Part shown: positions 25,901-33,831 of the stretch, in pieces
How the letters are laid out: every line of letters begins with the position of its first letter
Numbering within the stretch: the stretch's first letter is position 1
DNA from: Terriglobus saanensis SP1PR4
Lineage (GTDB): Bacteria > Acidobacteriota > Terriglobia > Terriglobales > Acidobacteriaceae
Length of the DNA: 64,000 bases
Assembly: GCF_000179915.2 (NCBI RefSeq)
Contig: NC_014963.1
Span: 1,798,001-1,862,000, forward strand
Reading direction: 5' to 3'
Position numbers and translations under genes: made by a program
Notes under the pieces: generated by a model
Told to the model about the DNA's origin: nothing
Databases searched by the model: none
Seen by the model: only the letters and a program-made list of their open reading frames with translations

Positions 25901-28126
25901 AACAGCAGCATCTTCACTCTCGTCGCAACGAACGCCTCTGGAGCCTCAACCTCCTTAGGCGCAAAGCTGACGGTCAACTCTCCCGCTCCTACGGGCCCGA
26001 ACTTGGCACTGAATCAACCGGCTACTTCAAGCGCTGACGAGAACGCTCAGCTTGGACCAGCTAATGCCGTAGACGGCGACACAACCACTCGCTGGTCGTC
26101 GGCATTTTTCGACAAAGAATGGCTCCAGATAGATCTCGGCTCGCTAAAGACGATCGCGCAGGTCGTGATCGACTGGCAGAACTCCTTCGGAAAGGCCTAC
26201 CAGATCCAGGTCTCGACAGATCTGCAGACCTGGACAACCGTCTATACCCAATCCAACGGCAACGGTGGAACGGAAAACATCACCTTCCCCTCCGCAAACG
26301 GACGCTATGTTCGTATGTTAGGAGTAACTCGCTCGTCGCCATACGGATACTCGATTTATGAGTTCCAGGTTTACGGTGTAGGGGGGACCAATGTAGGGAG
26401 CGCTCCAACTATCACTACAGAACCTGCCAACCAGACGGCGAATGTCGGCAGCACTGCGACTTTCTCCGTGGTTGCCGCTGGCACAGGTCCCTTCACCTAC
26501 CAGTGGCTGAAGGGCACCACCCCGATCACAGGTGCTACTGCAGCCAGCTACACGACTCCCCTTCTCGCAGCAACCGACAATAGTAACCTGTACAGCGTCG
26601 TCGTCAGCAATGCGAATGGAACCATCACTTCAAATCCCCCAGCAACTCTTACCGTCAACAACGTAGGGAATGCTCCAACTATCTCCACGGAACCTGCCAA
26701 CCAGACGGCGACTGTTGGCGGCACTGCGACCTTCACCGTGGTCGCCGCTGGCACAGGTCCCTTCACCTACCAATGGCTGAAGGGAACCACTCCTATCACG
26801 GGTGCCACTGCAGCCAGCTACACGACTCCCGTTCTCGCTGCGAGTGACAACGGCAACCAGTACAGCGTTATCGTTGGCAATGCGAATGGAACCATTACTT
26901 CAAATCCCCCAGCAACTCTTACCGTCAATACCGGTCCGAACTATCCGATTTTTCCGGGCTTTGTCGGTGTCGATCTGCAAAACAACACCAAGGGAACTTG
27001 GACGGATGGACAGATCTTTGTCACTGTCATAGGAAGGGATGCCGCGAACAATAATGCTTTCGCTTATCTGACTTCAGACGGCACGGTCATTGACTTCACT
27101 CTCAATGACGGTGCTGACCCCAATCACCTCACCAAGAATGGTAAGAACTATGGCAATTACTCCTTCTCGCTGGCACAAACCAAGCTACTGAAGATTCCCA
27201 CGTTGGTCTCGGCTCGCGCATTCATCTCACTTGGCGAACCCCTTTACATTCAAATTAATCCGGACCCTAATAACCCGACACAGGTCGTGGGCTACGCAGG
27301 CCCTAGCCGTACCAATGCAACCGATCCCAACTTTAATACTCCCCTTGACTGGTATGAATTCGATAATGAAACCCTGATGGACATCAACACGACCCAAGTG
27401 GACCGGTTCGGCCTACCTCTAACGCTTGACGTCTGGAGTGCCGGAGGTACCTCGCACCAGCGGATCGGCATCACTGAATCCATCGCACAGCTCGATGCGG
27501 AATTCGCCACTGAAGTACCGGCGGAGTTCCAACCACCCACGATGAACAACCTCAATATCCTTTCGCCAGCCAGCCTTGGCATGCCTATGGCGGCGGACGG
27601 AGCAAATGCTCACTATTTCGACAATGTGATTGCAACTGCATGGAAGTCCTACGCAACCAGTCCAATCACGATCACCGTCAGCGGTCGCCAATTCAAAGGT
27701 ACTGCAGTCGCTTCGACCTTGACCTTTACGGAAGTCAATCCCAGTGCAAGCCATGCTGGCGAGACCTTCGTGGTGCAACAACCTTCCACCCAGGAGGTAT
27801 TCCTATGCAACGGCAGCATGAATGAAGGAGTCGACATGAGTAATGGTTCAACCCCGGCCCTCCAGGATGAAGACGCTGTGCAGAGACAGTTGCAAAACCA
27901 GGTCTGCTCGGCGACGAATCGGGGTGTTCTCTCCAACCCAGCCAACTGGGCTAATGCTTCGACCTACTACAGTACATCGCCAGCACCGGCCAATTATTAT
28001 TCGGCATTCTGGCATAGACACTCCATTGATGGGTTGGCATACGGCTTTGCTTATGACGACAACAATAATCAGAGCGGCTCAATTAACGTAAAAGCGGAGC
28101 ACATGGTTTTTGGGATTGGTTGGTAA
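19979..28126 (+). CDS. Giant secreted multimodular glycosidase: GH2-type + Ig/F5-8C modules + GH64
   Basis: 2715 residues. A signal segment (FFCLLALIFLLPLQALIAQ) is followed by a GH2 jelly-roll, Ig-like and TIM-barrel domain (about 50-650; candidate acid/base E485 in AYEADNG, nucleophile E565 or E566 in WGAEEWG). Ig-like modules lie near 907-1167, 1436-1522, 1691-1777, 1916-2000 and 2141-2318. Four F5/8C (CBM32) modules sit near 1171-1309, 1563-1690, 1786-1914 and 2007-2134. A DUF1566/Lcl-like insert (about 1310-1437) and a Gly/Pro linker near 1523-1561 are also present. The C-terminal 395 residues look like GH64 beta-1,3-glucanase with E2460 and D2475 spaced as in laminaripentaose-producing enzymes. 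GTG 19979 is used; TTG 20027 with GAGG upstream may be the true start. Confidence 0.85.
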   Translation: MALRIDIRNTTIEVRPLKQCDRDFRIFFCLLALIFLLPLQALIAQGTVLAPSERVVINMGHQPWKFESGQDPAGAQNNSFNDASWQSVGLPTSADELFTFTNETSGGGAGDSNGNPAWYRQHFTVGTQYSNRKVQVVFGGVNTGAQVYINGNLIPGTQAFAPQATHVEGFLPFICDLTPYINFGGDNVIAVRAARNANWFPDIGFAGGFRFDMGDLGIFRNVMMYITDKIYIPENVYSGSKLWGTYLATDAASDDSATIHIQTNVMNESGTPQDVTLTTQIVDANGNVVATRQDDQIITASTHANPLPVMFDQVLTVNKPTLWYPNNSIYGGPYLYKVFHTVSMNGVVIDSKQSMLGIRTVMWDQNFVYVNGKVQKLNGAGARYNYPGVESSMSEEQKWRDLQQFAAMGGNLWRPGHASEGDEFINAADALGVMLVDPSGDGENGFSDPCGPTAKMTCDQEALKLELHRDMIIRDRSHASVLAYEADNGVTLPAFAQQVAAVGKQWDFLGSDGPIGGPFGGRPQSDRSGGDPQYENNGDFLSCSGEGCEIGVKQSVPGKPVWGAEEWGPGSLSYDHDHEISMAAKYIDSWSKGLDSKIMGFAQWYFADSTGEEGQYVEPDIDANHNIERGIGDSMVDFERHPRLLYYIEKANWRPFRDAAGKIYKPVVKLANTWNRTGTIQVNAWSNCPSVRLLINGVQQGQDQIPNPSSSRADNDSDFVATELTTKLAAQAHWTVNWQSGTAVAACMDESGAVVNDPVTGTPVTDTLTTAGTPYQIVLEPVPNVTRPDGTTFQVTANGSDFELINAKVVDENGILVPDATNLLTFSVSGNATYVGGTVQLVDPTQPHSYHAPGDPNLPAEGGLQTILVKSQFNPGAVTVTATSPNLKSATASFNIFPIPQQTPSATAPAIIAEPVNTSVTRGFSAHFSVTATGAGPLQYQWFKGGVQIPSAMGTTFDTPPTTDGDDQAVYSVTVSNSLGSAPSTNAVLTVVAPAAPVITTQPLSQAIDAGGSVTFSVVATGSPTLSYQWTDNTVPIPGAITSTYTLQTSDTTENGHVFAVLIKNPVTTIQSNPAILTVNPARPPVVTTDPANVVALPGQIASFTVVATGSQPLTYVWTNQNTGLKVGGNSPILTIESVSNSSLGSYIVTVSNSAGMAQSKAATLSLAPPGVNMSLGKTASASSFEDPVGLAAKFGIDGDTTTRWGSNFSNPATAVPQFFVIDYGVSMTFNRSKITWDSSFATAYDMEVSSDGTDWGAPFHVQTAGTGQVEDFTFPTQTARYLRLFATERNDQYGISIHELATYNGAACGDRKEHWTLNPSVSTLVLDNLSGLTWKNTPKTTDNSADGQFTQVSAINYCQTLGMRIPTKDEALAISGSSGPSCAFPTFWATWTSTDDPVDATRAVIIDSTGGVSAGIKDNSPGSTLCVLGDVQTVPVITTQPAPTTVEANQAATFSVAATTSGNALATYTWLKNGVAFQVTGVPTVTTPLITADDNNALYSVTVTGGNGLTATSNTALLTVNGTAPPPTGGGGGGTGGGTAPPPPCGNATACTGNGNGPAPVGPNLALNKTATSSADESGSFPAKNGVDGNFNTRWSSAFFDTESYEVDLGLVQPIGQALIRWQDSYGKSYVIETSSDENTWTTAFTQNNGLGGVDNLTFPTVNARYIRMRGLTRATHYGYSFWEFEVYGPVLPTIITQPVSQSVVVGATAQFTVVTDGKVPCTYQWFRDGVIIPGATSATYTTLALALADTNSSFSVIVSNGSASVPSSSALLTVTDPVTPTVGIANLALGKPVTSSSNENNNLGPLNAVDGDLTTRWSSGHTDTEWLEVDLGSPMLTSKVMIYWEAAYGKAYEIQVSNDEQAWTTVAKQNEGKGGVETVPLLSTVNRYIRFFGLTRATTYGYSFYEFQVYGADVPVISTQPTSQTVISGKSATFTAAATGTGLISLQWNRNGVPISGATGTSYTTPIATSQDNSSIFTLVATNASGASTSLGAKLTVNSPAPTGPNLALNQPATSSADENAQLGPANAVDGDTTTRWSSAFFDKEWLQIDLGSLKTIAQVVIDWQNSFGKAYQIQVSTDLQTWTTVYTQSNGNGGTENITFPSANGRYVRMLGVTRSSPYGYSIYEFQVYGVGGTNVGSAPTITTEPANQTANVGSTATFSVVAAGTGPFTYQWLKGTTPITGATAASYTTPLLAATDNSNLYSVVVSNANGTITSNPPATLTVNNVGNAPTISTEPANQTATVGGTATFTVVAAGTGPFTYQWLKGTTPITGATAASYTTPVLAASDNGNQYSVIVGNANGTITSNPPATLTVNTGPNYPIFPGFVGVDLQNNTKGTWTDGQIFVTVIGRDAANNNAFAYLTSDGTVIDFTLNDGADPNHLTKNGKNYGNYSFSLAQTKLLKIPTLVSARAFISLGEPLYIQINPDPNNPTQVVGYAGPSRTNATDPNFNTPLDWYEFDNETLMDINTTQVDRFGLPLTLDVWSAGGTSHQRIGITESIAQLDAEFATEVPAEFQPPTMNNLNILSPASLGMPMAADGANAHYFDNVIATAWKSYATSPITITVSGRQFKGTAVASTLTFTEVNPSASHAGETFVVQQPSTQEVFLCNGSMNEGVDMSNGSTPALQDEDAVQRQLQNQVCSATNRGVLSNPANWANASTYYSTSPAPANYYSAFWHRHSIDGLAYGFAYDDNNNQSGSINVKAEHMVFGIGW
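26391..26930 (+). repeat. Tandem duplication of an Ig-module coding unit
   Basis: Two copies of a 270-bp unit (26391-26660 and 26661-26930), both starting AAYGTAGGGARYGCTCCAAC and highly similar throughout. Each encodes a 90-residue Ig-like module just before the GH64 domain. Confidence 0.85.
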
Positions 28127-28135
28127 TGAGTAAGG

Positions 28136-28170
28136 GGCATGGCGTTCGCACATTCTGAGAGCGCCATGCC
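28136..28170 (+). terminator. Probable terminator after the giant glycosidase
   Basis: Stem GGCATGGCG (28136-28144) with CGCCATGCC (28162-28170), followed by a weak T-rich stretch, ten bases after the stop codon. Confidence 0.6.
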
Positions 28171-28524
28171 TGCTGTTTATCTAATTATTTGACGTATTTC
28201 TATCACGCAAACTCCACAAGGTGACTGTATTCGACAGTTTGCACAAATGCCGGATCGCTCGTTGTGCAGTCCGGAACGTCAATCTCATCTCTGTGGCTAC
28301 TACACGGAGCGATCTGCTCTCTTTCAAATGCAGTTCGGGTCACCGAAAGCAATCTGCTCCAGCATCGATTCATAGACGGTTTGTCCGACCGCCTCACGAT
28401 ATTCAGGCGTTGTTCCTTGTCGAAGGTCAATTCTTACGAGTGGCGTATATCTCGCTGTTCCTAGTCACTCTTATGGAACGCCGATGACAACTTTGGTTGT
28501 TCTCTTGCTTTCGAACTGAGAGTC
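28171..28524. other. Intergenic region, nothing recognised
   Basis: 354 bases between the giant glycosidase gene and the convergent glycerate kinase. Short frames on both strands (for example 28203-28430 minus) show no family features. No repeat or strong hairpin was noticed. Confidence 0.4.
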
Positions 28525-29874
28525 TTAAGGTTGCTTGTTTACGAAAATTACGCGGAGGTCTCGAATGTTATTTCCTGAAGGGCCCGGATCCACCGTATCT
28601 CCCAGCGCTTCAAACAATGGATAGGCGTTGAAGGATTCGAGTGCATTTTGCGGATTCATTCCTGCCCGCAGCGCACGCTGCCATGTTGAGCCGTCGACAA
28701 CGGCCCCTGCGGCGGGACTGTTTCCATCAATCCCATCCGAACCAACGCTCATCGCGACAAAGTTCGACTGACCGTCGATCAACTGAGCGACCCGAAGCGC
28801 CCACTGCTGGTTGCGTCCGCCAAGACCAGCCTGCCCTTTGATAGAAACCGTCACCTCGCCGGCGGAGAGGATACAGAGCGGAATCGATGCAACGGATTCC
28901 TCGCGTGCCCGCTCCACAAGATATTTCGCGGCATCGCTGTAATCCCAGTCATCGCAGGTATTGTCGACGATGACGCGATATCCAGCGGTGGAGACCAGTT
29001 GTATGGCTTCCTCGATCAGTGAGTCGCTCGACAACAATGAGAGACTGGTCGAAGGTAAGCGCCCCTCAGGAAGAGTCTTGGGCGTCTCAGGCATTTGCTC
29101 TAAAAACCGCGCCATCGCCTCGGGAACAGGTGCAAGCAATGGCGTTTCTGCGAGGATACGCCGAACCTCTTCCACGGTGCTGGTATCCGCAAGCGACGGG
29201 CCCGAGCCCACAATGTCGAGCCTTCCCGGTGGAACATCCGAGATAAGAACCGTGCATCGCGTCGCCGCACCTGCCGCGAGCGCCAGACGACCGCCTTTGA
29301 TCGCGGAGAAGTGTTTGCGCAGAACGTTTGTCTTGCCGATTGCAAGTCCGGAATGAAGCAGTCGTCTATAGAATGCGGACAGATCCTCTGAACTGATGGA
29401 AGCATCGAGCGGAGCTTCTGCCATGGCGGAGGCTCCACCACTTATGAGATAGAGAACCAGGGTGTCTTCGTCGGCCGTTTGCATCAACTGAAGAAGTTCA
29501 TGCGCCGCGACGAATGAATTTCTTCCCGGCACGGGATGGTCACCCCGCAACGAGAGAATTCCGGGGGGTGCAGCCCATGTACCGAGCCCAACCACCACCC
29601 CCGTCAACGGAAGTGCATCGCCAAGCGTTTGAATAGCGTGCTCCGCCATAGGTACAGAAGCTTTGCCGATCGAGACAAGAAAAATGCGTTTGAACAGACG
29701 CAGATCGAAACGGTCCTCGCCTACACGAAGTTCGCTTCCTTCCAGGACGAAAGAGTCGCGCATGCTCCGCGGCACGTTCACCCGTAACATCACTTGGGTG
29801 AAAAGCCACTGAGCATAGCCTTTCGGGTTCTGTTGCCTTGGCGCGATCTCTTCTCTATCTAGGAACGGTGGCAC
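28525..29874 (-). CDS. Glycerate 2-kinase (GckA/MOFRL type)
   Basis: 449 residues. The N-terminal DUF4147 domain contains LVSIGKASVPMAEHA, GDHPVPGRNSFVAAHEL and LYLISGGASAMAEAP. The C-terminal MOFRL domain has LSAGEVTVSIKGQAGLGGRN and SVGSDGIDGNSPAAGAVVDG. The enzyme phosphorylates D-glycerate to 2-phosphoglycerate, feeding glycolysis. It is the last gene of the minus-strand locus, 12 bases after the TIM-barrel gene. Start GTG 29874 has GAGGG upstream. Together with the reductase at 37225 it gives a route from tartronate semialdehyde to central metabolism. Confidence 0.92.
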   Translation of the reverse strand: MPPFLDREEIAPRQQNPKGYAQWLFTQVMLRVNVPRSMRDSFVLEGSELRVGEDRFDLRLFKRIFLVSIGKASVPMAEHAIQTLGDALPLTGVVVGLGTWAAPPGILSLRGDHPVPGRNSFVAAHELLQLMQTADEDTLVLYLISGGASAMAEAPLDASISSEDLSAFYRRLLHSGLAIGKTNVLRKHFSAIKGGRLALAAGAATRCTVLISDVPPGRLDIVGSGPSLADTSTVEEVRRILAETPLLAPVPEAMARFLEQMPETPKTLPEGRLPSTSLSLLSSDSLIEEAIQLVSTAGYRVIVDNTCDDWDYSDAAKYLVERAREESVASIPLCILSAGEVTVSIKGQAGLGGRNQQWALRVAQLIDGQSNFVAMSVGSDGIDGNSPAAGAVVDGSTWQRALRAGMNPQNALESFNAYPLFEALGDTVDPGPSGNNIRDLRVIFVNKQP

Positions 29875-29886
29875 GCTTTATTCCCT

Positions 29887-31371
29887 CTAGACCAGTTTCA
29901 GTGCGCGCACCGCCTCACCGGCGGCCCGCAAGTTGGCCAGCTTCATCTCAGAATACTTGCGTGACAGAATTACGCCATCTGCCCCGCCATGAAATGCAGC
30001 CTCGACCACTTGTCTTGTGATGTCAGGAGTGCTCTTCGCGCTTCCTTGCGCAGTAGGAATATCGATGTCGATCCCAGGCCACAGCTTCGTCTTTGCACCG
30101 GCCAGGCCCTCCCTGGCGCGCTTGGTCTCTCGCAGGACGTAGTCGGCGGAAAATCCTCTGGCTGCAAGTTGCTTCATATCCGCTTCCGGGCCGTAATCAA
30201 GGACGCGGTAGTGAAAGTCGAGCAGTTCCTGCTTCGGCACATCCGCAAAGTAAGTCGACCCCACCGAATTAACATAGTCCACCATGCGCTCCCCGGCGCA
30301 GTTCTGATAGATCACGACCTTCAGAAAGTCGGAATATGGCGCCATCTCGGCATAGTCCTGTTCCGCACGATAGATCGGGTTGAAGGAGTTGTTATGCCAT
30401 ACGTGCCAACCCACGCCCATATTCGGCTTGATGGATTTGATCTTGTCGTAGATCGCCTTCTGCGTCTCGCGCAGACTGCGCGTCCACAGGGACTCCCATG
30501 CCAGAAGCTCCGGGTAACGCAGCATCAGGCGCCACAGCATGACGTAGTAGCCGTCGGAAGGACGAACGCCCTTGCGCGATGCGGTAACGAACCTCTCCAG
30601 CTCCTCGAAGCCCTTCCTCGCACGATCCGGATTGATCCCCTCCGCTTTGGCTCTTGCAACAGTGTGTTCAGAAAAATCACAGACGCTGGAGAGGGCAGGA
30701 TGAGAATGGCTTGCGCCAAGAGCATTCGAAAGTGGGCCCTGGCGTTCCGATCCCCACATGATGCCATCGAGATCGTAGTTGCGCGTCCAGTTCTCCACCA
30801 TGCCGAGAATCCATGCACGATGCTCCGGCGCATTGAAGTTCATGCTGCCGATCTTTTCACCCTGCAGGTTTACATCCTGCATTGGCTTGATACCGGGAAG
30901 GTCCTTGCCCATCACATCTTCAAACCAGGCAATTGTCTTGACACCATGCTTCTTCGCTTTTGGGATCACATCTTCCAGGACGTCATAGTTACCAAGGTCG
31001 GGCGCGCGAAAATCCTTCAGTGTCGTGTCGGCAAAGTACTTTTTGTCGTAGTTCGTGTAGCAACCGCCGACGAAGGTGTCTTTGTCATACTGTTGTTTGC
31101 CGTGGTCGGGCAGCGGCTGCCCCGGCACCTGGCGTCCACCAATGCCGCGGCCGTACGTAAACGTTGCGACAAAGAGTGTGTCCACAAACGCATCGCGCTG
31201 ACACTCTTCGATGACTGCATCCGTGCCTTCATCTGTGAAAGACACCGCGCCAATCTGAATTCCGATCATCTTCTTGGGTTTGCGCACAGCAGGGTTCAGT
31301 GCGATGGCGGGTGCCGCGGCGGCCGTCATCGCCGCGCCGGCTGCTGTCTGAAGAAACTCTCTACGATCCAT
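29887..31371 (-). CDS. Tat-exported TIM-barrel protein, copy A (glycoside-hydrolase-like, function unknown)
   Basis: 494 residues from ATG 31371. The twin-arginine signal MDRREFLQTAAGAAMTAAAA directs folded export. The body resembles glycoside-hydrolase-like (GHL) TIM barrels: IGIQIGAVSFTDEGTD, then WTRNYDLDGIMWGSERQGPL with candidate acidic residues, then MGVGWHVWHNNSFNPIYRAE. It ends SRKYSEMKLANLRAAGEAVR. It is paralogous along its whole length to the protein at 32305-33819, but lacks that copy's CFCQFCQ cluster. No substrate can be named. It lies 25 bases downstream of the DUF6282-like gene. Confidence 0.75.
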   Translation of the reverse strand: MDRREFLQTAAGAAMTAAAAPAIALNPAVRKPKKMIGIQIGAVSFTDEGTDAVIEECQRDAFVDTLFVATFTYGRGIGGRQVPGQPLPDHGKQQYDKDTFVGGCYTNYDKKYFADTTLKDFRAPDLGNYDVLEDVIPKAKKHGVKTIAWFEDVMGKDLPGIKPMQDVNLQGEKIGSMNFNAPEHRAWILGMVENWTRNYDLDGIMWGSERQGPLSNALGASHSHPALSSVCDFSEHTVARAKAEGINPDRARKGFEELERFVTASRKGVRPSDGYYVMLWRLMLRYPELLAWESLWTRSLRETQKAIYDKIKSIKPNMGVGWHVWHNNSFNPIYRAEQDYAEMAPYSDFLKVVIYQNCAGERMVDYVNSVGSTYFADVPKQELLDFHYRVLDYGPEADMKQLAARGFSADYVLRETKRAREGLAGAKTKLWPGIDIDIPTAQGSAKSTPDITRQVVEAAFHGGADGVILSRKYSEMKLANLRAAGEAVRALKLV

Positions 31372-31396
31372 GTTTGATTTCCTTTGTATGTAAGAA

Positions 31397-32305
31397 CTAT
31401 TTGAGGTCAAGAACCGTTGCCGGATTGCTTCGAGCCATGGTGTCGATCTCCGTCTGTGATACACCCGCCTGCAGAAGACCTGCATAAAAACGCTTCAGTC
31501 CTTCGGTATGCACCGGGTTCACCACCTGGCCCAGATCGCTGGAAAGAATAATGTGGTCCGCGCCAACTGCATGAATAGCCTTGGCATAATCCTCGAAGGA
31601 AAATTCTTTGTAGGGGCCGATCAGGCCGTTGTAAACAAACTCCAGATACGCGCCCATGGACGCGGCCTGCTTCATCTGGTCGATGTTCATATGAATCGGT
31701 GCAATCATCGCGTGCGTTACGACAATGTGCTTCACGCCCACGCGATTCGCTTCGCGAATCATTGACAGGATTTCGTCCGGATAGTTATGCCCGGTCTCCA
31801 GTATCAGGTTGTACTTTGCGATGACGGCAATCACCTGCTTCACCTCCGGCAGCAATTCGCCATCCTGGGTTACGGCAACATAGGGACGCTTGTTGGGCCC
31901 CTTCTCGGCTTCAACTGCCGCACGGGAATCAAAGCTCGTCATCCACACCATGCGGCCATAGCCTCCCGAGATGTGCGCCATGTTCTCAACTGCCGCAGCG
32001 TTCATGCCGCCGACGGTGCGATTCAAATCGATACCGCCAAAGACCTCGATGCCCGGTACTACTTTCCGTACGAGATACGCATCATTCGCGGTGGGCACGT
32101 AGTGGTTTTTGAGAACAATCGCCCGCATGCCTTCCGCCTTGGCAAGACGCGCGACATCGATCGCGTCCACGGAACGTGGCAACACGTCCGGGCCACAGTG
32201 CATGTGAATGTCAATTGCTCCGGCCAGAGGCTTCGCGGACGAAGCACCCTGACCGAAGAGAGTACCTGCAACAACCAACATGCTTCCAAGCACAGTAAAT
32301 CGCAT
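31397..32305 (-). CDS. Exported DUF6282-like metal-dependent hydrolase
   Basis: 302 residues with a signal peptide (FTVLGSMLVVAGTLFGQG). The amidohydrolase/PHP-like fold is shown by the metal-site motif DIHMHCGPDVLP, then ILETGHNYPDEI, IVVTHAMIAPIHMN and the late aspartate in ILSSDLGQ. DUF6282 proteins are predicted TIM-barrel metal hydrolases without a known reaction. ATG 32305 overlaps the TAA of the upstream TIM-barrel gene (TAATG), so the two are probably translated together. That coupling suggests a joint step on the same periplasmic substrate. Confidence 0.78.
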   Translation of the reverse strand: MRFTVLGSMLVVAGTLFGQGASSAKPLAGAIDIHMHCGPDVLPRSVDAIDVARLAKAEGMRAIVLKNHYVPTANDAYLVRKVVPGIEVFGGIDLNRTVGGMNAAAVENMAHISGGYGRMVWMTSFDSRAAVEAEKGPNKRPYVAVTQDGELLPEVKQVIAVIAKYNLILETGHNYPDEILSMIREANRVGVKHIVVTHAMIAPIHMNIDQMKQAASMGAYLEFVYNGLIGPYKEFSFEDYAKAIHAVGADHIILSSDLGQVVNPVHTEGLKRFYAGLLQAGVSQTEIDTMARSNPATVLDLK

Positions 32306-33819
32306 TACGAAACCACCTTCATTTCACGTAAAGCATCGCCCACAGCCGCAAGATTCGCCAGCTTCATCTCGGAGTACTTCCGCGAGATCACAAGCCCCTT
32401 CCCACCCGCATCAAAGCAAGCCTTGGTGCAGGCCTTGATCTCCGGAGGAGCCGTATGACTGTATTCAACATTCATATTCGAGATATCGACGTCGAGTCCC
32501 GGCCAGATCTCCGTCTGCGTTCCAGCAACATCTTCCACGGACCGTTTCGTCTCGTGATAAACATAGCTCGAATCGAGTCCCACAAACGGCAACTCCGTAT
32601 AGCTGCGGCCGCGATAGCCCATAATGTTGTACTCAAACTCCAGGGCGTTCTCTATCGACATATCACCATAGATCGTCTTGCTGGCGCTGGTGATATACGT
32701 TTCCATGCGTGTGCCCCCAAGATTGTCATACACCGTCATCTTCAAAAAGTCGGTATACGGACTGATCTTTTTCAGATCAGTCTGTGCTCGGAAAAACGGG
32801 CTGAAGCTGTGTGCATGCCACACGTGCCAACCCACCTCCATCTTCGGATTCACGCTTTTCACAACGTCGTAGATCGCCTTGTACGTCTCGTGCACGCCAT
32901 CGTTCCACATGGTCTCCCACGCAAGAATCTCCGGATATTCAAACAACACGCGCCAGAACGTAACGTAATGTCCATCCGGCGGGTTTCCGCCGCCGCGGCA
33001 GAAGCGAACCCACTTCTCAAGCTCCTTGTAACCCTGCATTGCGCGTTGCACGTTGATGCCGCGCCCGGCAGCAGCCTTCTGGCAGAACTGGCAGAAGCAA
33101 GTCACACGGGAAGGATCGTTTCCGTCGCGCTGATGCACGGATTCGATCATGTTGCCGAACGGGCCGTAACGCTCCGAACCCCACATCACGCCGTCGATCT
33201 CATACGAATGCGTCCAGTCCTGAAAGGTCGCCATGAGGAATGCATGATGATCGGGATTGCGAAAGCAAGCGGTCTTTGCCGGACGGCCGTAAAGATCACG
33301 CTCTGCAATTAACTCAAAGTTCGGCACCTTGGTATTCCACACGTCCTCACTCCACGTGTAGGTCTTCATACCGCGCTTCTTCGCCTTTGGAATCGCGTCC
33401 GCCAGCACGTCATAACTGCCCGCGTCCGGAGCGCGATGCGGCACCATCTTGGTGTTCTTGAAATACTCCGCATGCGGCGTGGTGTAGAAGCCACCAAAGA
33501 AGTTGTCTTCTTTCTGCACGCCATGATCTGGAAACGGATGGCCCGGCAGCTGACGCCCGGCAATGCCGTTGCCGTAGGTGAAGCAGGCGATGAAGAGCGC
33601 ATTGCAGGCGCCTTTTTCCTGCAGAATATCGAGCACCTTATCCGTGCCCTCATCCTGGAAGGAAATTCCCCCAATCTGAATCCCAATCGTGGGAACCTTC
33701 TTCTCACTCTGCTGCGCAGGAAGAGCTTCTGCAAGCAACTTGTTACTTACTCCTGAATTTGCGGCCGCCAGTGCTGCGCCCGCGCCTGCGACAAAAGTAC
33801 GTCGGTCCATGTTGGCCAT
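32305..33819 (-). CDS. Tat-exported TIM-barrel protein, copy B (glycoside-hydrolase-like, function unknown)
   Basis: 504 residues. ATG 33819 follows AAGGAG and begins a Tat signal (MDRRTFVAGAGAALAAAN). It is aligned end to end with copy A: IGIQIGGISFQDEGTD, WTHSYEIDGVMWGSERYGPF, MEVGWHVWHAHSFSPFFRAQ and SRKYSEMKLANLAAVGDALR. It also carries CFCQFCQ near residue 235, a cysteine pattern seen at substrate sites of several glycosidase-like TIM barrels. The function is not known. Gene order is TonB receptor, copy B, DUF6282, copy A, glycerate kinase, with gaps of at most 25 bases. Confidence 0.75.
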   Translation of the reverse strand: MANMDRRTFVAGAGAALAAANSGVSNKLLAEALPAQQSEKKVPTIGIQIGGISFQDEGTDKVLDILQEKGACNALFIACFTYGNGIAGRQLPGHPFPDHGVQKEDNFFGGFYTTPHAEYFKNTKMVPHRAPDAGSYDVLADAIPKAKKRGMKTYTWSEDVWNTKVPNFELIAERDLYGRPAKTACFRNPDHHAFLMATFQDWTHSYEIDGVMWGSERYGPFGNMIESVHQRDGNDPSRVTCFCQFCQKAAAGRGINVQRAMQGYKELEKWVRFCRGGGNPPDGHYVTFWRVLFEYPEILAWETMWNDGVHETYKAIYDVVKSVNPKMEVGWHVWHAHSFSPFFRAQTDLKKISPYTDFLKMTVYDNLGGTRMETYITSASKTIYGDMSIENALEFEYNIMGYRGRSYTELPFVGLDSSYVYHETKRSVEDVAGTQTEIWPGLDVDISNMNVEYSHTAPPEIKACTKACFDAGGKGLVISRKYSEMKLANLAAVGDALREMKVVS

Positions 33820-33831
33820 TCTTTCTCCTTA

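Noticed and set aside
22699-26935. Regularly spaced repeated DNA that might be mistaken for a CRISPR or VNTR array
   Set aside because: Units are in frame and encode Ig-like and F5/8C modules about 85-140 residues long; spacing is not CRISPR-like.
29989-33312. Long plus-strand frames (29989-31377 and 32455-33312)
   Set aside because: They are antisense to the two TIM-barrel genes, whose paralogy and Tat signals show which strand is real.
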